From assembly GCA_963706425.1 (NCBI GenBank), contig CAVPMN010000020.1, forward strand, positions 1,550,001-1,614,000: a stretch of DNA of 64,000 bases, given 5' to 3'. A model generated the notes under the pieces. It did no database searches. It saw nothing but the letters and a program-made list of their open reading frames with translations, and was not told where the DNA came from. The translations under genes were made by a program, and so were the position numbers. This stretch comes from CAVPMN01 sp963706425. Lineage in GTDB: Bacteria; Actinomycetota; Acidimicrobiia; Acidimicrobiales; Acidimicrobilacustridaceae. Below, one piece after another: positions 45,880 through 53,198 of the stretch (positions are counted from its first letter, which is position 1; every line of letters starts with the position of its first letter).

Positions 45880-46374
45880 TCAGGCCGTGACGATCTCGTC
45901 GATGCGGGCCAGCGTGGCCGCCATGTTCTTGCGGGTGGTGTTGGCCGCCCGGCGCACGATAGGCCTGGTGAACGGCGACTCCTGACGGATGTCCCAGCTC
46001 TCGCGCACGAGGGTGCCGCCCTCCACCGGCTCGAGCTCGTAGCGCCAGATGCGCCCGGCCACGTGGCGCCCGATGGGTCCCGGGCCACGGGTCTGCCACG
46101 CCAGGCGGCGGTTCTCCTCGTACTCGACCACCGTGCTCACCATCGAGTAGGGCAGGCCCATCTTCATCGACATGCCGAAGCGGCTGCCGAGCGCCAAGCG
46201 ACGGCTGTCTGCGTCCGACCCGTCTTCCGGTGGGTCGACGTCGCGCGCCTCACGAACGGTTCCGGAGCCGTCGATGTCGCGATGGCGTCGGGGGTCGGCG
46301 ATGAGGTCGAAGATCGGTCCGGGAGGGCTCGCGATGAAACGCTCGACCGTGACCACGTCGCGCTCGTCGCTCAT
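45880..46374 (-). CDS. SRPBCC (START/polyketide-cyclase-like) protein behind encapsulin
   Basis: 164 residues with the SRPBCC helix-grip pattern: VERFIASPPGPIFDLIADPRRHRDIDGSG at the start, WRYELEPVEGGTLVRESWDI in the middle, and a C-terminal helix NTTRKNMAATLARIDEIV. Such proteins bind hydrophobic ligands in a cavity. It starts 5 nt after the encapsulin stop, so it is very likely in the same operon. Its C terminus (ARIDEIVTA) has no encapsulin loading peptide, so it is probably not cargo unless bound through another protein. Confidence 0.75.
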   Translation of the reverse strand: MSDERDVVTVERFIASPPGPIFDLIADPRRHRDIDGSGTVREARDVDPPEDGSDADSRRLALGSRFGMSMKMGLPYSMVSTVVEYEENRRLAWQTRGPGPIGRHVAGRIWRYELEPVEGGTLVRESWDIRQESPFTRPIVRRAANTTRKNMAATLARIDEIVTA

Positions 46375-46379
46375 CGCAC

Positions 46380-47189
46380 TCAGTCGGGGTAGCGCAGGTG
46401 GATAGCGGCTTCGGGGGTGCAGATCTTGAGGGTCACGCTCTCCTCGAGATAGAGCCGCACCGTCTCGGAGTCGTGGCTGAGGTAGCCGAGCGAGACATCC
46501 TGGCCGGTGACCAGCTCGAAGTCGCCGCCGCGCAGGCTCACCACGATCGCCCCGTCTGCGGCGGGCGCCCGCACAACCGGACCGCCGAGGATGAGGCGCA
46601 GGTGCTCGAGCACCGGATAGCCACCCATCTCGGACTCCTCGACCACGCCGGTGTAGCAGCGCGGCCCGAGCGCGATGGCGTACGGACCGCCCACGCCGGC
46701 GTCCTGCAGCCGAGCCATCGCCTGGGCGACGAATCGCGGGTAGTGCTCGTAGTCGTTCGAGATCGACACCGGCTCGAGTGGCGAGGCTCCGCTGAGACCG
46801 GCGATGCCTCCTGCCGGGAAACCGTGGAACACGAGGCCGTCCTCGGCGAGCGCCAGGCTCTTGGCTGCGTCACGCACCGCATCGAGATCGGCGTCGCAGG
46901 CCCCGCGATCGATCGCCTCGAGCTCGGAGCGGGCGACATCGAACTCGGCCCGCAACTCGATCATCGGTTGCAGGCGCCGCGCTCGCGTGGTGACCGCGCC
47001 CCCTTGCAGGGACGTGAGCTCCTCGGTGCGCCCGGTGGGCTCACCGACGTGGGTCCATCCCTTCGGGCCCACGAAGTCGACCAGCTTGCGTGCGGCCAGG
47101 AAGTGCCGCAGTGTCTCGCTGGCCTCGTCGTCGATCTCGGCCCAACCGGCGTCGGAGATCGGTGCTTTCTCTCGCAGCAGATGGTTCAT
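46380..47189 (-). CDS. encapsulin shell protein, family 1
   Basis: 269-residue HK97-fold protein that self-assembles into a nanocompartment. N-terminal arm MNHLLREKAPISDAGWAEID, then ETLRHFLAARKLVDFVGPKGW; A-domain segments GPYAIALGPRCYTGVVEESEMGGYPVLEHL; end ESVTLKICTPEAAIHLRYPD. These match linocin/encapsulin proteins of the EncFtn-associated group. I prefer ATG 47189 because encapsulins begin MNxL; an in-frame GTG at 47201 overlaps the EncFtn stop and could be used instead. It lies directly behind its cargo gene. Predicted function: iron storage and containment of Fenton chemistry. Confidence 0.92.
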   Translation of the reverse strand: MNHLLREKAPISDAGWAEIDDEASETLRHFLAARKLVDFVGPKGWTHVGEPTGRTEELTSLQGGAVTTRARRLQPMIELRAEFDVARSELEAIDRGACDADLDAVRDAAKSLALAEDGLVFHGFPAGGIAGLSGASPLEPVSISNDYEHYPRFVAQAMARLQDAGVGGPYAIALGPRCYTGVVEESEMGGYPVLEHLRLILGGPVVRAPAADGAIVVSLRGGDFELVTGQDVSLGYLSHDSETVRLYLEESVTLKICTPEAAIHLRYPD

Positions 47190-47197
47190 GGGTCTGG

Positions 47198-47572
47198 TCA
47201 CGCTCCTCGCAAGCTGCCGATGCCGAGGCTGCCATCCGCCTCGCCGGGCGACGACGAGCCGCCATCGCCGTGCTCTGCCTCGACCTCGAGCTCGAGGATC
47301 GATCCTTCGGTGAAGAGGTAGGTGCGCAGGTGGCGATCGAGCACCGGATCACGCCGGCGCAGCCACTCGAGCGTCATGGCGGCGTGCTCTTTCTCCTCGT
47401 CGCGATTGTGAGCGAGCACCTCGGCCAGCTCGGCGTCGGAGGTGGCGTCCACGCGCTGGTCGTACCAATCGACAGCCTCGAACTCCTCCATCAGCGAGGA
47501 GATGGCGCGATGGTGGTCGAGGGTGGCCGCGCTCAACATCTCGATCGGCTCGTGGTACCCCTCACTCGACAT
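47198..47572 (-). CDS. encapsulated ferritin-like cargo protein (EncFtn)
   Basis: 124-residue ferroxidase cargo. Aligned on the Trp-Tyr pair (W36-Y37), E30, E60 and H63 match the metal-binding E32, E62 and H65 of Rhodospirillum rubrum EncFtn; E29 and E32 match the entry-site Glu pair. The core AVLAHNRDEEKEHAAM-type motif (HNRDEEKEHAAMTLEWLRR) is hallmark. After a flexible acidic linker (residues 96-112) the C terminus DGSLGIGSLRGA is a consensus encapsulin-loading peptide. Start ATG 47572 follows GGGAG; the longer upstream frame is not conserved. It oxidises Fe2+ to Fe3+ for mineral storage in the shell. Confidence 0.94.
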   Translation of the reverse strand: MSSEGYHEPIEMLSAATLDHHRAISSLMEEFEAVDWYDQRVDATSDAELAEVLAHNRDEEKEHAAMTLEWLRRRDPVLDRHLRTYLFTEGSILELEVEAEHGDGGSSSPGEADGSLGIGSLRGA

Positions 47573-47628
47573 CGACGCTCCCTTCGGTGTGGCTCCGCCC
47601 GCGACGAGACGCCGAGGCAACGAGACGG

Positions 47629-47634
47629 AGCCTA
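47629..47634 (-). promoter_or_regulatory. possible -10 box (TAGGCT) of the encapsulin operon
   Basis: TAGGCT fits TANNNT and lies 56 nt before the EncFtn ATG, in the 72-bp gap after truA. No good -35 and no IdeR-like iron box were seen, so the operon may partly rely on read-through. Confidence 0.25.
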
Positions 47635-47644
47635 CCCACAACCT

Positions 47645-48469
47645 TCAATAGATGACCTCCCAGAGGCACAGCCCGTGGGGCGGCGCGAGTTGGCCGGCAC
47701 GAGACCGATCGCGCGCCCGGATGATGCCCGCCACCTCGCCAGCCTTCTTCTTGCCCAGACCCACCTCGACCAAGAGCCCCACCACGCTGCGAACCATCTG
47801 ATGACAGAACGCCGATGCGGTGATGGTGAAGCGCAACACCTCGTCGTCGAGCTGCTCCCATCCGGCAGTGATGACCCGACGCGACATCGAAGGCTCGACC
47901 GCGGTTGGCTCACCGGCGGCCGTCGGACGGGTCTTCGGTCGCCGGCAGAACGAGCTGAAGTCGTGCTCGCCGATCAGCGGGTCACAGCCGAGTCGCATGG
48001 CGCGCAGATCGAGCGGTCGGTCGATCCACCACGACGTCGGGCCCAGGAACGGGTCGGGCACGGGCCGGTTGACGATCGTGTAGCGGTAGGTGCGACCGCG
48101 CGCCGAGAAGCGGGCGTCGAACTGGGCATCGGCCATCTCCGCCTCGCGCACCACGATCGACCCCCCACAGAGCTGGTTCACGGCGCGCGACAACGCCACC
48201 AGGTCGAGCCGCTCGCTCGGCGCGTCGAAGCTGATCACCTGGCCCCAGGCGTGCACGCCCCGGTCGGTGCGACCGGCACCGGTGATCTCCACCGGCGCCC
48301 CGAGCACCCGGCCGATCGTCTCCTCGAGCGTGCCGGCCACCGTGGCGACCCCGGCGTTGGCCGCGAAGCCGTGGAAGGGCCCACCGTCGTAGGCCACCAC
48401 CATGCGCACACGGACGAGATCGTCACGCTCGACCGGCCGCTGCGGAGCGACGTCGTCGAAGAGGGTCAA
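47645..48469 (-). CDS. truA: tRNA pseudouridine(38-40) synthase
   Basis: 274 residues. VVAYDGGPFHGFAAN near the N terminus, catalytic Asp in GRTDRGVHAWGQVISF, and FCHQMVRSVVGLLVEVGLGKK near the C terminus. The first start in frame is TTG 48469 (MTLFDDVAP); an internal GTG in DLVRVRMVVAYDGG is possible. rplQ-truA is the usual order at the end of the alpha operon. Confidence 0.95.
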   Translation of the reverse strand: MTLFDDVAPQRPVERDDLVRVRMVVAYDGGPFHGFAANAGVATVAGTLEETIGRVLGAPVEITGAGRTDRGVHAWGQVISFDAPSERLDLVALSRAVNQLCGGSIVVREAEMADAQFDARFSARGRTYRYTIVNRPVPDPFLGPTSWWIDRPLDLRAMRLGCDPLIGEHDFSSFCRRPKTRPTAAGEPTAVEPSMSRRVITAGWEQLDDEVLRFTITASAFCHQMVRSVVGLLVEVGLGKKKAGEVAGIIRARDRSRAGQLAPPHGLCLWEVIY

Positions 48470-48510
48470 TGCGATCCCGTCCGGGCGTAGGACGCGGATC
48501 GACCCGCTGG

Positions 48511-48864
48511 TCAGACCAGCTCGATGCGAGCCATCGGCGCGTTGTCGCCGTGGCGGGGGCCCAGCTTCAGGATCCGCGTGTAGCCGCCGGGCCGCTCGGT
48601 GTAGCGCGGCGCGATGTCGTCGAACAGCTTCGACGCCATCTCCCGATCACGCAGGTAGGACACCACCTGGCGATGCTGGTGGAGCCCGCCCTTCTTCGCC
48701 TTGGTGATGAGCTTCTCGGCCACCGGGCGCAACGCCTTGGCCTTGGCCTCGGTGGTGACGATGGCCTCCGCGGCGAACAACGACGCCGCCAGGTTGGCCA
48801 TCATGGCCTTCTGGTGCGCAGCGTCGCCCCCGAAGCGGCGGGTCTTGCGTGGTGTGGCAGGCAT
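48511..48864 (-). CDS. rplQ: 50S ribosomal protein L17
   Basis: 117 residues from ATG 48864 (MPATPRKTRRFGGDAAHQKAM). ANLAASLFAAEAIVTTEAKAK and PRYTERPGGYTRILKLGPRHGDNAPMARIELV are diagnostic. Four nt behind rpoA. Confidence 0.97.
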   Translation of the reverse strand: MPATPRKTRRFGGDAAHQKAMMANLAASLFAAEAIVTTEAKAKALRPVAEKLITKAKKGGLHQHRQVVSYLRDREMASKLFDDIAPRYTERPGGYTRILKLGPRHGDNAPMARIELV

Positions 48865-48868
48865 GTGA

Positions 48869-49807
48869 TCAGTCCCGGTGCTTGAGCGAGAGGCCCCGCT
48901 CGTCGAGCTTCTGGATGACCTCGTCGAGCGACTTCTGGCCGAAGTTGGTGATGGCCAGCAGGTCGTCCTCGGTCTTCTCGAGCAGTTCGCCGATGCTGTT
49001 GACCTGAGCCCGCTTGAGGCAGTTGCGAGGCCGCTCGGAGAGGTCGAGGTCCTCGATGGGCAGCTCGAGATCGGGCGAGCCGGCAGCGACCACACCCACC
49101 TCGCCGAGCTCGAGGCCCTGCGGCTCGTCGCTCATCTCGGCGACGAGCTGCACCAGCGACTGCAGCGTCGCGCCGGCCGAAGCCAGCGACTCACGTGCCG
49201 AGATGGAGCCGTCGGTCTCGATGTCGAGCACCAGCCGGTCGAACGCCGTGGACTGCTCGACCCGGGTGGGCTCGACGGCGAAGGTGACCCGCCGGACCGG
49301 CGAGAAGATCGAGTCGACGGGGATGACGCCGATCGTGGCCGAGGTCTTGTTGCGGTCGGCTGACACGTAGCCCACGCCCTGCTCGACGGTGATGTCGATC
49401 GCCAGACGGCCGTTGCCGTTGAGCGTGGCGATGTGCAGATCGGGGTTGAGGATCTCGACCTCGGGGTTCGGTGAGAGATCGGCCGCCGTCACGTCCTTCG
49501 GGCCGCGAGCGTCGAGCCGCAGGGTCACCGGCTCGTCCGAGAAGATCCGCAGCACCAGGTCCTTGAGGTTCAAGATGACGTCGGTGACGTCCTCGGTGAC
49601 GCCCTTGATGGTGTCGAACTCGTGGAGGGCGTCGTCGAACCGCACCTGCGTGACCGCTGCGCCCGGAATGGACGACAGCAGGGTGCGGCGGAGGGAATTG
49701 CCGAGCGTGTGGCCGAAGCCAGGCTCGAGCGGGCCGATAGCGAAGAGTTGACGGTTGCCGTCGGCCTCGCTGAGAGCTTCGACCTTGGGACGCTGCATGA
49801 CCAGCAT
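48869..49807 (-). CDS. rpoA: RNA polymerase alpha subunit
   Basis: 312 residues. The N-terminal assembly domain has GPLEPGFGHTLGNSLRRTLLSSIPG; the C-terminal domain has LDLSERPRNCLKRAQVNSIGEL and FGQKSLDEVIQKLDERGLSLK, which bind UP elements and activators. Start ATG 49807, with a second Met at 49798 (MQRPKVE). Confidence 0.98.
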   Translation of the reverse strand: MLVMQRPKVEALSEADGNRQLFAIGPLEPGFGHTLGNSLRRTLLSSIPGAAVTQVRFDDALHEFDTIKGVTEDVTDVILNLKDLVLRIFSDEPVTLRLDARGPKDVTAADLSPNPEVEILNPDLHIATLNGNGRLAIDITVEQGVGYVSADRNKTSATIGVIPVDSIFSPVRRVTFAVEPTRVEQSTAFDRLVLDIETDGSISARESLASAGATLQSLVQLVAEMSDEPQGLELGEVGVVAAGSPDLELPIEDLDLSERPRNCLKRAQVNSIGELLEKTEDDLLAITNFGQKSLDEVIQKLDERGLSLKHRD

Positions 49808-49851
49808 GTGCTTCTACCTCGAATGGTTTGCGGTCTTCGGAGCTGCGGGGA

Positions 49852-50469
49852 CTACTTGGAGTAGAGCTCGACGATGAGCTGCTCGCGCACGGGCACGTCG
49901 ATCTGCTCGCGGCGGGGCAGGTCGGCGACGGTGACGGCGAAGCCGTCGTCGCCGGAGTCGAGCCAGGCCGGTGGGGTGCGGCCGAGCACGTCACGGTTCC
50001 ACTGCACGACCACCATCTCGCGCGCCTTGTCGCGCACGGTGATGATCTCGCCCTTGCGGACCCGGTAGCTCGGGATGGTCACCCGCTTGCCGTTCACCGA
50101 GATGTGGCCGTGGCCGACGAACTGCCGGGCCTGCGGCCGGGTGGCGGCCCATCCGGCGCGGTAGACGACGTTGTCGAGCCGGAGCTCGAGGAACCGGAGC
50201 ATGTTCTCGCCGGTGACGCCTTCTTTGCGGTTGGCTTCCTCGTAGAGGTTGCGGAACTGCTTCTCGGACAGGCCGTAGGTGAAGCGCGCCTTTTGCTTCT
50301 CCTGCATCTGCAGCAGGTACTCGGAGACGTTGCCCCGACGGCGCGTGCGCCCGTGCTCACCTGGCGGGTAGGGCCGCTTCTCCAGGGCGACGGTCTCGCC
50401 CTTGGTGCCCCAGATGTTCGTGCCCAGCCGGCGCGACACGCGCGCCCTGGGACCCGTGTACCTGGCCAC
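49852..50469 (-). CDS. rpsD: 30S ribosomal protein S4
   Basis: 205 residues from GTG 50469 (MARYTGPRARVSRRLG). S4 RNA-binding domain RLDNVVYRAGWAATRPQARQ and GHISVNGKRVTIPSYRV. Without the N-terminal zinc Cys motif (C-minus form). The start codon shares one base with the rpsK TAG. Confidence 0.98.
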   Translation of the reverse strand: MARYTGPRARVSRRLGTNIWGTKGETVALEKRPYPPGEHGRTRRRGNVSEYLLQMQEKQKARFTYGLSEKQFRNLYEEANRKEGVTGENMLRFLELRLDNVVYRAGWAATRPQARQFVGHGHISVNGKRVTIPSYRVRKGEIITVRDKAREMVVVQWNRDVLGRTPPAWLDSGDDGFAVTVADLPRREQIDVPVREQLIVELYSK

Positions 50470-50867
50470 TAGACCCTCCGTCGCTTCGGTGGGCGGCACC
50501 CGTTGTGGGGCACCGGCGTGACGTCTTTGATGCCGGTGACCTCGATGCCGGCGTTCTGGATCGACCGGATGGCGGTCTCGCGGCCCGAACCCGGGCCCTT
50601 CACCAGCACATCGACCTTGCGCACGCCGTGCTCCATGGCTCGACGGGCACACGACTCGGCGGCCATCTGGGCAGCGAAGGGCGTGCTCTTGCGGCTGCCC
50701 TTGAAGCCCACATTGCCGGCGGAGGCCCAGGCGAGCACGTTGCCCTCCTGGTCGGTGATGCTGACGATCGTGTTGTTGAACGACGTCTTGATGTGCGCCA
50801 CCCCGTAGGTGACGTTCTTGCGTTCCTTGCGGCGGGGTCGGCGCCCACCTGCGCTTGGCTTGGCCAT
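50469..50867 (-). CDS. rpsK: 30S ribosomal protein S11
   Basis: 132 residues. Basic N terminus, VAHIKTSFNNTIVSITDQEGNVLAWASAG, and the end TPVPHNGCRPPKRRRV. Located between rpsM and rpsD as in most bacteria. Confidence 0.98.
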   Translation of the reverse strand: MAKPSAGGRRPRRKERKNVTYGVAHIKTSFNNTIVSITDQEGNVLAWASAGNVGFKGSRKSTPFAAQMAAESCARRAMEHGVRKVDVLVKGPGSGRETAIRSIQNAGIEVTGIKDVTPVPHNGCRPPKRRRV

Positions 50868-50879
50868 GTTCTCCCCTGC

Positions 50880-51257
50880 CTACTTCTTGATCTTCTTCTT
50901 GCCGGCCACGGTCTTCTTCGGGCCCTTGCGGGTCCGGGCGTTGGTCTGCGTGCGCTGTCCGTGCACCGGGAGACCTCGGCGATGGCGGATGCCCTGGTAG
51001 CAGCCGATCTCCATCTTGCGCTTGATGTCCTGATCGACCTCGCGCCGCAGGTCACCCTCGACCTTCAGGTTCTGGTCGATGTAGCCACGGATGCGCGAGA
51101 CCTCTTCGTCGGTGAGGTTGTGCACCCGGGTGTCGGGGTTGATGCCCGTGGACTCGCAGATCTGCTGGGACCTGGTGCGGCCGATGCCGTAGATGTAGGT
51201 CAGCGAGATCTCGAGTCGCTTCTCGCGGGGGATGTCGACGCCTGCGATACGTGCCAT
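50880..51257 (-). CDS. rpsM: 30S ribosomal protein S13
   Basis: 125 residues from ATG 51257 (MARIAGVDIPREKRLEISLTYIYGIG). HRRGLPVHGQRTQTNARTRKG is the conserved C-terminal segment, followed by a Lys-rich tail. The gene starts one nt before the rpmJ stop region. Confidence 0.98.
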   Translation of the reverse strand: MARIAGVDIPREKRLEISLTYIYGIGRTRSQQICESTGINPDTRVHNLTDEEVSRIRGYIDQNLKVEGDLRREVDQDIKRKMEIGCYQGIRHRRGLPVHGQRTQTNARTRKGPKKTVAGKKKIKK

Positions 51258-51258
51258 C

Positions 51259-51372
51259 TCAGCCCTGCCGCTGCTTGTGACGCGGGTTGTCGCAGATGAC
51301 CTGCACACGCCCGTGGCGGCGGATCACCTTGCACTTCTCGCAGATCTTCTTGACGCTGGGTCGTACTTTCAT
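51259..51372 (-). CDS. rpmJ: 50S ribosomal protein L36
   Basis: 37 residues, MKVRPSVKKICEKCKVIRRH then GRVQVICDNPRHKQRQG. The zinc-ribbon ligands are Cys11, Cys14, Cys27 and His32 (C+ form). The 157-bp gap to infA upstream holds GC-rich short repeats and an isolated TTGACA (51494-51499) without a fitting -10. Confidence 0.96.
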   Translation of the reverse strand: MKVRPSVKKICEKCKVIRRHGRVQVICDNPRHKQRQG

Positions 51373-51529
51373 TTCGCCTGAGCTCGTTTCCCTCTGGGTT
51401 CGAGATGCACCGTGCGGTGCGTTTCGGTCAGGTACACCGGGGCGATTCCCCCCGGCGGGTCCGGCCTCGTGGGACCGGACTCTCGCTGTCGGTTGTCAAT
51501 CGGTGCGCCGTGGCGGCCGGTTGGTGCGG

Positions 51530-51754
51530 TTACTTGTATCGATAGGTGATGCGGCCGCGGGTGAGGTCGTAGGGCGTCAGCTCCACCTGGACGCGATCAC
51601 CGGGGAGGATGCGGATGTAGTGCATGCGCATCTTGCCGGAGATATGGGCCAGAACCTTGTGGCCATTGTCGAGCTCGACCCGGAACATGGCGTTGGGGAG
51701 CGGCTCGATCACCGTCCCCTCGAGGACGATCGCGTCTTCTTTTGGCTTCGCCAG
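51530..51754 (-). CDS. infA: translation initiation factor IF-1, apparent CTG start
   Basis: 74-residue OB-fold protein occupying the ribosomal A site during initiation. The sequence aligned to the family is (L)AKPKEDAIVLEGTVIEPLPN, then NGHKVLAHISGKMRMHYIRI and LTPYDLTRGRITYRYK. The codon at the position of the family Met is CTG (51752-51754), preceded by a perfect AGGAGG at 7 nt. No ATG, GTG or TTG lies between that SD and the conserved N terminus. The next possible start, GTG in EGTVIEP, would remove a conserved strand. A CTG start, or a sequence error from ATG, are the two options. Confidence 0.9.
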   Translation of the reverse strand: MAKPKEDAIVLEGTVIEPLPNAMFRVELDNGHKVLAHISGKMRMHYIRILPGDRVQVELTPYDLTRGRITYRYK

Positions 51755-51760
51755 CGTGGG

Positions 51761-51767
51761 ACCTCCT
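51761..51767 (-). promoter_or_regulatory. ribosome-binding site deciding the infA start
   Basis: AGGAGGT on the minus strand, the strongest Shine-Dalgarno in the window. AGGAGG ends 7 nt before CTG 51754, optimal spacing, which supports initiation at that CTG. Confidence 0.75.
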
Positions 51768-51895
51768 GCGTCCGGCCCGGGCCCCGCGATCTCGGTGCTC
51801 CCGGACGGGAGGGGTGAGGGGCGCGCAGAGCCGAAGGGAGAGCTTAGCGGTGGCCCCCACCGGCCTCCAACTCGGCGGCTCGATCGGATCCGAGG

Positions 51896-52642
51896 TCAGG
51901 GGAGCGTGAGGATCTGAGGCCCCTCGTCGGTGATGGCGATCGAGTGCTCCCAGTGAGCAGCGAGAGAGCCGTCAGCGGTGCTCACGGTCCATCCGTCGTC
52001 GAGCAGCCTGGTGTCAGGGCCCCCGGCGTTGACCATCGGCTCGACGGCGAAGACATTGCCCACCCGCAGGCGGGGCCCGGTGCCCCGCTTGCCGTAGTTG
52101 GGGACTTCCGGCTTCTCGTGCATCTCCGTGCCGATGGCGTGGCCGACGTATTCCCGCACCACCGAGAACCCGGCCTTCTCAGCCACCTTCTGCACAGCGT
52201 GACCGATGTCACCGATCCGGTTCCCGTCGACCATCTGGGTGATGCCCTCCATGAGGGACTGCTCGGTCACGTCGATCAGCTGGCGGGCCTCCTCGGAGAT
52301 CTCACCCACCCCCATGGTGAAGGCGGCATCGCCGTGCCACCCCTGCACGATGGCGCCGCAGTCGATGGAGATGATGTCGCCCTCCGCGAGGCGGTAGTCG
52401 CCCGGGATGCCGTGCACGATGACGTCGTTGGGGGACGCGCAGATGACACCGGGGAACGGCGGATAGCCGTAGCCGAGGAAGTTGGAGGTGGCGTGGCGGC
52501 GCTCGAGGACGTGGCGGCCGATGGCGTCGAGCTCGCCGGTGGTGATGCCCGGTCGCACGGCCTCGCGGATGCACGAGTGCATCTCGGCCACCACCCGGCC
52601 CGCCTTGCGCATCTTGGCGATGTCGGCGGGCGACCGCTTCAC
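51896..52642 (-). CDS. map: methionine aminopeptidase, type I
   Basis: 248 residues. Removes N-terminal Met. Metal ligands Asp in SIDCGAIVQGWHGDAAFT, His in YVGHAIGTEMHE, and Glu in FAVEPMVN and HWEHSIAIT. Begins MKRSPADIAKMRKAGRVVAEM without the N-terminal zinc finger of the MapB form. GTG 52642 lies one nt past the adk stop. Confidence 0.97.
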   Translation of the reverse strand: MKRSPADIAKMRKAGRVVAEMHSCIREAVRPGITTGELDAIGRHVLERRHATSNFLGYGYPPFPGVICASPNDVIVHGIPGDYRLAEGDIISIDCGAIVQGWHGDAAFTMGVGEISEEARQLIDVTEQSLMEGITQMVDGNRIGDIGHAVQKVAEKAGFSVVREYVGHAIGTEMHEKPEVPNYGKRGTGPRLRVGNVFAVEPMVNAGGPDTRLLDDGWTVSTADGSLAAHWEHSIAITDEGPQILTLP

Positions 52643-52643
52643 G

Positions 52644-53198
52644 TCAGCGACCGGCGTGGGCGTCGATGGCCTCGACCAGCCGCTCGGCCACCTCGTCGGG
52701 TGTGCCCAGCCCGTCGACGGTGACGAGTAGCCCCTTGTGGTCGAACAGCTCGATGGCAGGCACCGTCTCGGCGGCGTAGGCCGCCAGCCGGGTGCGGATG
52801 ATCTCGGGGGTGTCGTCGCTGCGGCCGCGTCCGACCATGCGCTCGAGGACGACCTCCTCGGGAACCTCGAGGTTGACGGCGATGTCGACCGGCGTGAGGC
52901 CCATCAGCGCCTCCGCCTGGCCGAGCGTGCGCGGGAACCCGTCGAGCAGGAACCCGTGCTCGCGGACATCGGGCTGCGACAGTCGCTCCTCGATGACCCG
53001 CAGCATGACCTCGTCGGGCAACAGCCGCCCCGAGTCGAAGTAGCTCTTGGCCTCGAGGCCGATGGGCGTACCGGCGTCAGCCGCCTCGCGCAACATGTCG
53101 CCGGTCGAGATGTGGGGAGCGCCGTAGTGCTCGGCGAGCCGAGCGCTCTGCGTGCCCTTCCCGGCGCCCTGGCGCCCGAAGATCACCAGTCTCACCAC
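52644..53198 (-). CDS. adk: adenylate kinase
   Basis: 184 residues, short-lid form: the segment after the NMP-binding helix (VGRGRSDDTPEII) lacks the zinc-lid insertion. P-loop GRQGAGKGT (GPPGAGKGT is usual), HISTGDMLREA and GFPRTLGQAEAL. GTG 53198 overlaps the secY TAG; GTG 53195 is an equivalent start. Confidence 0.96.
   Translation of the reverse strand: MVRLVIFGRQGAGKGTQSARLAEHYGAPHISTGDMLREAADAGTPIGLEAKSYFDSGRLLPDEVMLRVIEERLSQPDVREHGFLLDGFPRTLGQAEALMGLTPVDIAVNLEVPEEVVLERMVGRGRSDDTPEIIRTRLAAYAAETVPAIELFDHKGLLVTVDGLGTPDEVAERLVEAIDAHAGR

Noticed and set aside
45880..46374. SRPBCC protein as encapsulin cargo
   Set aside because: Its C terminus lacks an LGIGSL-like loading peptide, unlike that of EncFtn. 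It is reported only as an operon member.
51494..51499. TTGACA as promoter for rpmJ-rpsM
   Set aside because: No TANNNT box occurs at 16-19 nt from it on the minus strand.
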